Shown here: in pieces, positions 1-4,500 of the stretch
Layout of the letters: each line of letters starts with the position of its first letter
Position numbering within the stretch: the stretch's first letter is position 1
Assembly: GCA_913020235.1 (NCBI GenBank)
Contig: CAJWBT010000149.1
Span: forward strand, 1 to 6,173
Length of the DNA: 6,173 nucleotides
Source: an uncultured Chloroflexota bacterium
GTDB taxonomy: Bacteria; Chloroflexota; Dehalococcoidia; UBA3495
Direction: 5' to 3'
Notes under the pieces: generated by a model
The model's database searches: none
What the model was told of the DNA's origin: nothing
What the model saw: the letters and a program-made list of their open reading frames with translations, nothing else
Program-made: the position numbers and the translations under genes

Positions 1-628
1 CCCGGCGGGCCCAAGCCTGGGTGTAGTTCGGGTCCAGCGCGATGGCCTTGGTGAATTGGTCGATGGATTCCTGGATCCGGCCCTGGTTGAACAGCCGCAC
101 CCCCCGCTCCGTCAAGCTGGTCGCGGTGGGAACTCCGTACGGGACCGGGGCCTCGGCGGCTGGCACATCTGGTGGCAAGGGTTCCTGGCTGGCTGAGGTC
201 TGTCCGGCCGCCGGCTGGGGTTCGCCGCTTGGCGGTGGGGGGGCGGCCGCGTCGGAAACTTCCGGGGATGCGGAGGCCTCGACAACGGCCGCGCTGGGCG
301 GTTGCTCGGCTTCGAGTACCGTATCCTTGAAATAGGGTGTGGCTAGTTCCCAGCCGCAGTTGGTGCAAAACCGGGGACTCCGGTACTGGGCAGCCTCGCA
401 TTTTGGGCAGGTAGGCGGCACCAGTGCGTCTCCGGTCCGGTGCAGCGGGTTCTTCTGAAACATGAGGATAATCATGGGGACTATGCCCAGCAAGTTGAGG
501 TCCGGGATCAGCAGCAACACAAACGCGGCTCCGGCCCATACCCAGGGGCGTCGCGCTTTGGACCGGGCCATCCGGGCCGTCCAGAGCACCACCAGTGCCA
601 GAGACAGGTATAGCAAGAATGAGACCAC
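1..628 (-). CDS. Membrane-anchored zinc-ribbon protein with C-terminal TPR (partial, 3' end outside window)
   Basis: The minus-strand frame is open from 628 to the left edge, giving 209 residues. I choose GTG at 626-628 because AGGA lies 8 nt upstream (637-640), a promoter fits at 715-744, and the first residues enter a membrane helix. Domains in order: hydrophobic helix at about 2-18; a basic loop at 19-28 (RMARSKARR); a hydrophobic stretch at about 29-57 broken by IPDLN, so one long or two short helices; a four-cysteine zinc ribbon with CPKC (C74, C77) and CTNC (C88, C91); an Ala/Pro/Glu-rich linker at about 105-168; and a TPR-like segment from 170 ending in AIALDPNYTQAW, cut by the edge. 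Inference: the basic loop faces the cytoplasm, and with three passes the zinc ribbon and TPR would too. TPRs usually bind other proteins. The partner is unknown and no enzymatic motif is visible. An upstream ATG at 863-865 would add 79 residues but has no ribosome binding site and would place the promoter inside the gene. Confidence 0.8.
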   Translation of the reverse strand, partial: MVSFLLYLSLALVVLWTARMARSKARRPWVWAGAAFVLLLIPDLNLLGIVPMIILMFQKNPLHRTGDALVPPTCPKCEAAQYRSPRFCTNCGWELATPYFKDTVLEAEQPPSAAVVEASASPEVSDAAAPPPPSGEPQPAAGQTSASQEPLPPDVPAAEAPVPYGVPTATSLTERGVRLFNQGRIQESIDQFTKAIALDPNYTQAWARR

Positions 629-714
629 GGCGGCTTTCCTAAGTCCTTGGCGCCCCGAACCGAAACGCCGGTGACCCTCAAACAGGGCTCGTTCGGGGCA
701 ATCTGATCTACTTG

Positions 715-744
715 AATATACACCTAACCAGGGTCTGGCGACAA
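715..744 (-). promoter_or_regulatory. Candidate sigma70-type promoter of the zinc-ribbon/TPR gene
   Basis: Read on the minus strand, TTGTCG (744-739) is followed after 18 nt by TATATT (720-715). These match the -35 and -10 consensus at 4 of 6 and 5 of 6 positions. Transcription would begin near 708, giving a leader of about 80 nt before the GTG start at 628. It is the best match I found by eye upstream of that gene, and no experiment supports it. Confidence 0.5.
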
Positions 745-867
745 TGGTTCCACGACCACCTGGCAGCGATTTACGCGTTGATGGCGACCGGCCAGCGACC
801 TCGCAGACCGGTTTTTCAGGCCAAGGCCATGCCTGACTCAGGGATTCCCATAACAATCGGATCATTA

Positions 868-897
868 TTTGCTAAAATAGATCGTTACCGTAGCAAA
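868..897. repeat. Inverted repeat TTTGCTA-N16-TAGCAAA upstream of the fbp promoters
   Basis: Perfect 7-bp arms at 868-874 and 891-897 are separated by 16 nt. The repeat ends 17 nt before the first fbp -35 element, a place where an activator or repressor could bind. The arms are AT-rich and lie in an AT-rich stretch, so chance is possible. The run of A after the right arm would read as T on the minus strand ahead of the hairpin, not after it, so a terminator is unlikely. Confidence 0.3.
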
Positions 898-913
898 AAA
901 TAGGCCGATGGTA

Positions 914-942
914 TTGATATCGTATATTTGACAAGGTAAAAT
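914..942 (+). promoter_or_regulatory. fbp promoter, upstream copy (TTGATA-N17-TAAAAT)
   Basis: The -35 element TTGATA is at 914-919 and the -10 element TAAAAT at 937-942, with an optimal 17-nt spacer. Each element has 5 of 6 consensus bases. It overlaps the second promoter, which is shifted 14 bp downstream. The expected start is near 949, giving a leader of about 130 nt. Confidence 0.55.
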
Positions 943-956
943 GATGGTGTTAAAAT
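928..956 (+). promoter_or_regulatory. fbp promoter, downstream copy (TTGACA-N17-TAAAAT)
   Basis: A perfect -35 element TTGACA at 928-933, a 17-nt spacer, and TAAAAT at 951-956 (5 of 6 consensus) make this the strongest sigma70/SigA match in the window. Transcription would begin near 963, about 118 nt before the fbp ATG. The -10 of the upstream copy lies within its spacer, so RNA polymerase could hold only one of the two sites at a time. Confidence 0.7.
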
Positions 957-1026
957 ACCGTCGCCTCAATTCGCAACGTTATGAGAACCACAGCCCAGAC
1001 TGCATCTACCCCCCTGTCCGAAACAT

Positions 1027-1043
1027 GCCCGCGAAAGGCGGGC
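1027..1043 (+). other. Hairpin in the fbp leader
   Basis: GCCCGC at 1027-1032 can pair with GCGGGC at 1038-1043 around the 5-nt loop GAAAG. It lies in the predicted fbp 5' untranslated leader, 27 nt before the ribosome binding site. No T-run follows, so it is not a standard terminator. It may affect mRNA stability or translation. It matches no riboswitch that I recognise. Confidence 0.35.
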
Positions 1044-1069
1044 CGCCTAGCCATTTTGTCGGGCATAAC

Positions 1070-1076
1070 AAGGAGG
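1070..1076 (+). promoter_or_regulatory. Ribosome binding site of fbp
   Basis: AAGGAGG is a near-perfect Shine-Dalgarno sequence ending 4 nt before the ATG at 1081. It fixes that start. The spacing is slightly short but workable. Confidence 0.85.
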
Positions 1077-1080
1077 CACC

Positions 1081-2262
1081 ATGAAAGTCACTTTGTCCAT
1101 TTTGAAGGCAGATGTGGGCTCCATCGGGGGCCACACGAAACCGTCGGAGCGAATGATGGAGGCTGTCCGGGGTGATGCCGCCGACGCGGTCAAGCGCGGT
1201 CTCTTGATCGATACGTTCGTCGGCCACACCGGCGACGACATCTGCATTGTGGCCTCCCACACCAACGGCCCCAACAACACCGAGGTACACCAGTTTGCCT
1301 GGAACACTTTCCTGCATGCCACCGACATTGCGAGTCAGTATGGGTTGTACGGCGCGGGCCAGGACCTGCTGGTCGACGCCCCTTCGGGCAACATCCGGGG
1401 CGCCGGACCGGCGGTGGCCGAGGTGGAATTCGATCACGACCCGGTCAAGACCAACCGAATCCGGGCCGCCGAGTCTTTCATGGTGCTGGCGGCCGACAAG
1501 TGCGGCCCCGGGGCGTACAATCTGCCCATGTTCCTGGGCTTCGCCGACCCGATGTACTGCGCCGGGTTGATGCTTCCCCGCCTCAGTGAGGGCTTCACCT
1601 TCAACATCATCGATATGGACAACACCGATGGGGACAGCATCATCTCCCTCAACGCACCCGAGGACTACTACAAGATCGCGGTCTTGCTGCGCGACAACGA
1701 GCGGTTCGGTATCGACTCCATCGTTTCCCGCCATTGCGGACAGACGGCGGCCGCAATCTCGGCGACCCGCATGCACAACATCGCCGGTACCTACACCGGT
1801 AAGGACGACCCGGTGGCCCTGGTGCGCAACCAGGGCATCTTCCCTGCTCCGGAAGAGCTTATCTCCCCCTACGCCAAGGCTCACTACATCGGTGGTGATG
1901 CCCGGGGCTCCCACGTGATGCCCTTGATGCCCGTGCCCATCAACACCGCCGTCACCGGCATATACTGCTTGCCTCTGGTGTCCTGCGTCGGCTTCTCGCT
2001 GAACGCACGGGGCGAGTTCTCCGACTCCATCGCCGACTTCTTCGACAATCCAGCGTGGGACTACGTCAGGCAGATAGCCCAGGAGAAGGGGATCGCCATG
2101 CGTTCCCAGGGCTGGTCCGGGGCAGCCATGCTGCCTTACGGGGAGCTGGAGTACTCGGGGTTCCGCCAGAGCATTGGTGACCTGGTGGCCCGGTTCGCCC
2201 TACGCGACGGCCACGACGAAGCCTCGGGGATCCCGGAGAAAACCGCCAGTGCCGACGACTAG
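1081..2262 (+). CDS. fbp: Fructose-1,6-bisphosphate aldolase/phosphatase, bifunctional archaeal-type (class V FBPase)
   Basis: This cytoplasmic enzyme joins glyceraldehyde-3-phosphate and dihydroxyacetone phosphate into fructose-1,6-bisphosphate and then removes the 1-phosphate, giving fructose-6-phosphate, so it drives gluconeogenesis in one direction. The 393-residue protein resembles the family from end to end. Visible landmarks: start MKVTLSILKADVGSIGGH with metal ligands D11 and H18; GDD with D52 and D53; GAGQD (91-95); AADK with D139 and K140; YTGKDDP with Y238, the Schiff-base lysine K241, D242 and D243; and a late tyrosine in GELEYSGFRQ (Y358) matching the lid-loop tyrosine that switches between aldolase and phosphatase modes. 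These roles come from published structures of archaeal homologues; the residue matches here are by eye. The last 18 or so residues are polar and probably a disordered tail. The ATG follows AAGGAGG. Two overlapping promoters precede the gene, and a MITE-like element begins at its TAG stop. No neighbouring gene shares its pathway. Family assignment is near certain. Confidence 0.95.
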   Translation: MKVTLSILKADVGSIGGHTKPSERMMEAVRGDAADAVKRGLLIDTFVGHTGDDICIVASHTNGPNNTEVHQFAWNTFLHATDIASQYGLYGAGQDLLVDAPSGNIRGAGPAVAEVEFDHDPVKTNRIRAAESFMVLAADKCGPGAYNLPMFLGFADPMYCAGLMLPRLSEGFTFNIIDMDNTDGDSIISLNAPEDYYKIAVLLRDNERFGIDSIVSRHCGQTAAAISATRMHNIAGTYTGKDDPVALVRNQGIFPAPEELISPYAKAHYIGGDARGSHVMPLMPVPINTAVTGIYCLPLVSCVGFSLNARGEFSDSIADFFDNPAWDYVRQIAQEKGIAMRSQGWSGAAMLPYGELEYSGFRQSIGDLVARFALRDGHDEASGIPEKTASADD

Positions 2263-2391
2263 TACTCAGTCAACTTGGTTTTGAAAGGATGTCATTCCGA
2301 GGAGCAGAGCGACGAGGAATCTTATCGTTACGCTGAGATTCTTCGCTTCGCTCAAAATGACAATTGCAGATTTAGGTTGACTGAGTACTAG
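2259..2391. mobile_element. MITE-like non-coding element with 16-bp perfect terminal inverted repeats
   Basis: CTAGTACTCAGTCAAC at 2259-2274 is repeated in perfect reverse complement at 2376-2391. An inner imperfect palindrome begins with TGTCATT (2290-2296) pairing with AATGACA (2356-2362), and continues through GAATCT (2317-2322) and AGATTC (2336-2341). The whole 133 bp can fold into one long hairpin. There is no open reading frame for a transposase, so movement would need an enzyme encoded elsewhere. The outer TA or CTAG could be the duplicated target site. Because it is itself palindromic, the sequence cannot show which, so IS630/mariner-type (TA) or IS5-type (CTAG) mobilisation are both possible. 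The inner core resembles palindromic repeats (TGTCATTC...GAATCT) that I recall as abundant in Chloroflexota and other genomes. The element starts within the fbp stop codon region and would be transcribed as part of the fbp mRNA tail. Confidence 0.75.
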
Positions 2392-2563
2392 CCAACTTTC
2401 TTAGGAGTTGGTTCGAAAATGGCGCGCCGGGGCACCTTCCCCGGGGGACGAAAGAAGGGCCTGTGCTGCTCCGCCGACGGCGAAGCGGCACAGGCCTTTC
2501 TCAGCTCATTCTGACTTCGTCAATGGATCCTACGGGCGGCACTGCCGGTGGTTCCGGCACGAG
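2263..2563. other. Convergent intergenic region between fbp and aspS
   Basis: No gene is visible in these 301 bp. The first 129 bp belong to the MITE-like element. Next come two small hairpins, CCAACT/AGTTGG (2392-2397 and 2406-2411, 8-nt loop) and CCGGGG/CCCCGG (2427-2432 and 2439-2444, 6-nt loop), and then the strong terminator-like hairpin at 2458-2496. Nothing recognisable lies in 2503-2563. Confidence 0.6.
2458..2502. terminator. Probable bidirectional terminator between fbp and aspS
   Basis: GGCCTGTGC (2458-2466) pairs perfectly with GCACAGGCC (2488-2496). The stem continues inward with a T-G wobble (2467/2487), GCT/AGC (2468-2470 and 2484-2486), one C-A mismatch, and CGCC/GGCG (2472-2475 and 2479-2482) closing a 3-nt loop. 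On the plus strand TTTCTC follows. On the minus strand CTTCTTTC follows. Both tails are only moderately T-rich, but the very stable stem between two convergent genes fits a shared terminator. Confidence 0.7.
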
Positions 2564-4354
2564 CTACTCGACGATGCGCAGGGAAAGTTCCTCAAGTTGG
2601 GCCGGCATAACCGGAGCCGGGGATTCAAACAGGAGGTCGGACCCGCTCTGAGTCTTGGGAAAGGCAATGACATCCCGAATCGAACCGGCGCCGGCCAGTA
2701 TGGCCACCAACCGGTCGATTCCGGGGGCAATGCCCCCGTGGGGGGGCGCCCCGTATTCGAATGCTTCCAGAATCTGCCCGAACCGGCCTTCGATTTCTTC
2801 CTTGCTGTATCCGAGTATGCTGAAGACCTTCTCCTGTAGCTCCCTGCGGTGGATTCGGATGCTGCCGCTGGCCAGCTCCGATCCGTTGCAGACCAGGTCG
2901 TAGGCCTTTGATTTGATGGCGCCCAGTTCGGTTCCCTCCAACATTCCTTCCTGGCCGTCCGCCGGTGAGGTAAACGGGTGGTGCGACGAGTCCCATCGCT
3001 TGGTGGTATGGTCCCATTCGAACAGGGGGAATTGGGTGACGAAAGTGAAGGCGAGGGTGTCCGCGTCGGCTAAGCCCAGTCTGTTCGCCATGTGATCGCG
3101 CATGGCAGCCAGCCAGGAGTTCACGCCCCGAGGCGGGCCGGCCATCAGCAAGACCAGGTCTCCGGCGGCGGCCCCCATGCGAAGGGCCAGCCGGCGGCTC
3201 CATTCCGCGGGCATCCGCAACCCCGGTGATAGCAGGATGTCCTCATCGCCCAACTCGTCCAGGGAGCCCGTGCCCCGGAGCCGCATGTGGCTCAACCCCC
3301 CGGCGCCGGCGTCCCGCGCCACTTGCTCCAACTCCTTGAGCATATTGCCGGTATAACCGGCCTGGCCGGAAACGGCAAATCCTTTGATGATGCCTCCCCC
3401 TTGGATCGTCGACAGGAAGACGCGGAACTCGGTTTCGGCGGCTAGGGCGGTGACCTCGGTCATCTCCATCCCGAAGCGCAGGTCGGGCTTATCCGTGCCG
3501 TACTTGGTCATCGCTTCTTCGTGGGTGAGCCGGGGGAAGGGCTTGAGAAGCTTCTTCTCGGGGGTCACCGTTTCCACCAGGCTGGTGTACAGCTCCTCGG
3601 TCAACTGAAGGACGTCCTCTTCCTCGACGAAGCTCATTTCCAGGTCCAGCTGAGTGAACTCCGGTTGGCGGTCGGCGCGAAGGTCTTCATCCCGGAAGCA
3701 GCGGGCTATCTGAAAGTATTTCTCCACACCGGCCACCATCAACAGCTGCTTGAGCTGCTGGGGCGATTGGGGCAGGGCGTAGAAACTCCCAGGCTGAAGG
3801 CGGCTGGGCACCAGGAAGTCCCTGGCCCCTTCGGGGGTGCTCTTGATCAGGATGGGAGTCTCAATCTCCAGGAAGCCGCGGGCGTCGAGGAAGTCGCGGA
3901 TAAACTTGGTCACCCGGTGCCGGAGCATCAACATCCGTTGCATGGGTGGGCGGCGCAAGTCCAGGTACCGGTAACGGAGGCGCAGGCTTTCGTCAGCCCC
4001 GGAGTCCTCGTTGATGTAAAAAGGAGGTGTGAGCGATGGGTTGAGGACGGTGGCTTCATCGGCCACCACCTCCACGTCGCCCGTGGACATGGCCGGGTTT
4101 TCGCTGCCGGCCGGGCGCTGCCGGACCAGGCCCGTTACCCGGACGACCCACTCCGTTCGAAGCTGATCGGCAACCTGGTAGGCCCGGGGAGACAGGTCGG
4201 GATTGAAAACCACCTGCACCACGCCGGAGCGGTCACGCAGGTCAACGAAGATGATACCCCCGTGGTCGCGCCTTCGCCTGACCCATCCGGCCAGAGTGGG
4301 ACGGCTGTCGATATCTTCCTTCCGAAGGGCGCCGCAGTCCGCGCTCCTTAACAC
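2564..4354 (-). CDS. aspS: Aspartyl-tRNA synthetase, bacterial type, probably non-discriminating (Asp/Asn)
   Basis: This class IIb cytoplasmic enzyme charges tRNA-Asp with aspartate. The 596 residues match the usual bacterial length. Domains: N-terminal OB-fold anticodon-binding domain (about 1-105, GWVRRRRDHGG); catalytic core with motif 1 around GFLEIETP (160-167), the QSPQ loop (196-199), motif 2 in FRDEDLRADRQPEFTQ (220-235) and motif 3 around GGIAPGIDR (540-548); and the bacteria-specific GAD insertion at about 285-425. H31 and G83 are the residues found in the non-discriminating Pseudomonas aeruginosa enzyme, where changing either to the discriminating type raised preference for tRNA-Asp. 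This one may therefore also load Asp on tRNA-Asn for GatCAB to amidate. The start is GTG (4352-4354), set by AGGAGAGG with a 6-nt spacer, and the stop is TAG. The gene is convergent with fbp and 146 bp downstream of the DUF255 gene on the same strand. Enzyme identity is certain; tRNA specificity is inferred. Confidence 0.97.
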   Translation of the reverse strand: MLRSADCGALRKEDIDSRPTLAGWVRRRRDHGGIIFVDLRDRSGVVQVVFNPDLSPRAYQVADQLRTEWVVRVTGLVRQRPAGSENPAMSTGDVEVVADEATVLNPSLTPPFYINEDSGADESLRLRYRYLDLRRPPMQRMLMLRHRVTKFIRDFLDARGFLEIETPILIKSTPEGARDFLVPSRLQPGSFYALPQSPQQLKQLLMVAGVEKYFQIARCFRDEDLRADRQPEFTQLDLEMSFVEEEDVLQLTEELYTSLVETVTPEKKLLKPFPRLTHEEAMTKYGTDKPDLRFGMEMTEVTALAAETEFRVFLSTIQGGGIIKGFAVSGQAGYTGNMLKELEQVARDAGAGGLSHMRLRGTGSLDELGDEDILLSPGLRMPAEWSRRLALRMGAAAGDLVLLMAGPPRGVNSWLAAMRDHMANRLGLADADTLAFTFVTQFPLFEWDHTTKRWDSSHHPFTSPADGQEGMLEGTELGAIKSKAYDLVCNGSELASGSIRIHRRELQEKVFSILGYSKEEIEGRFGQILEAFEYGAPPHGGIAPGIDRLVAILAGAGSIRDVIAFPKTQSGSDLLFESPAPVMPAQLEELSLRIVE

Positions 4355-4360
4355 GTGTTA

Positions 4361-4368
4361 CCTCTCCT
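4361..4368 (-). promoter_or_regulatory. Ribosome binding site of aspS
   Basis: AGGAGAGG on the minus strand ends 6 nt before the GTG at 4354-4352. It supports that GTG as the start; the next codons (TTA AGG AGC) lead directly into the conserved bacterial AspRS N-terminus. Confidence 0.8.
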
Positions 4369-4386
4369 ACTCTATTCGGCGAGCTT

Positions 4387-4416
4387 GTTATACAGCCGGG
4401 GCACCCGGCATGACGA
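4387..4416 (-). promoter_or_regulatory. Possible aspS promoter with a palindromic spacer
   Basis: On the minus strand TCGTCA (4416-4411, 4 of 6 consensus) is followed after 18 nt by TATAAC (4392-4387, 5 of 6). Transcription would begin near 4380, leaving a leader of about 25 nt that contains the ribosome binding site. The spacer holds a perfect 6-bp inverted repeat, GCCGGG-GCA-CCCGGC (4395-4409), which could be an operator or a weak hairpin ending transcripts from the upstream gene. The -35 match is weak. Confidence 0.4.
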
Positions 4417-4423
4417 ATGTTTC

Positions 4424-4497
4424 CGCCCCTCCAGGTCTGAGCTTCAAAGGCTGGCTCGTCCCACTCCTATGCACGAGGGCCAAGAGCGGGAGGGGCG
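4424..4497. repeat. Long-range inverted repeat between the DUF255 gene and aspS
   Basis: CGCCCCTCC (4424-4432) is the perfect reverse complement of GGAGGGGCG (4489-4497), with 56 nt between. A smaller pair, CTCGT (4455-4459) and ACGAG (4473-4477), lies inside. RNA read through on the minus strand from the DUF255 gene could fold into a branched structure starting 3 nt after its stop codon. It has no T-run and no T-box motif. Its role is unknown, and chance in GC-rich DNA is possible. Confidence 0.3.
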
Positions 4498-4500
4498 TTC

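Larger units (their letters stand above)
629..1080. other. Divergent intergenic region between the zinc-ribbon gene and fbp
   Basis: This 452-bp gap separates two divergently transcribed genes and carries promoters for both (715-744 minus; 914-956 plus). The short frames here have no ribosome binding site or recognisable protein content. GC content falls from about 845 to 960, where the fbp promoters lie, and rises again in the fbp leader. An inverted repeat sits at 868-897 and a leader hairpin at 1027-1043. I see no tRNA, riboswitch family or small gene in it. Confidence 0.6.

Noticed and set aside
508..723. 71-residue minus-strand frame in the zinc-ribbon gene region
   Set aside because: It is out of frame with the zinc-ribbon/TPR protein, which explains the same DNA much better.
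1006..1914. 302-residue minus-strand open frame opposite fbp
   Set aside because: It overlaps the fbp promoter leader and active-site coding region. The composition is that of a mirror frame and no motif is recognisable.
2263..2390. CRISPR-like or tandem repeat array
   Set aside because: There is only one pair of inverted arms and no regularly spaced direct repeats; the structure is a single palindromic element.
2408..2839. 143-residue plus-strand frame spanning the terminator and aspS 3' end
   Set aside because: It reads through the terminator hairpin and antisense to AspRS motif 3, with no ribosome binding site or domain.
3521..4351. 276-residue plus-strand open frame opposite aspS
   Set aside because: It is antisense to the conserved AspRS catalytic core and N-terminus, with no family resemblance. 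It is a GC-bias shadow.
4355..4500. T-box leader for aspS
   Set aside because: The conserved antiterminator motif and specifier stem are missing and the space is too short. Only a short leader with a ribosome binding site is seen.
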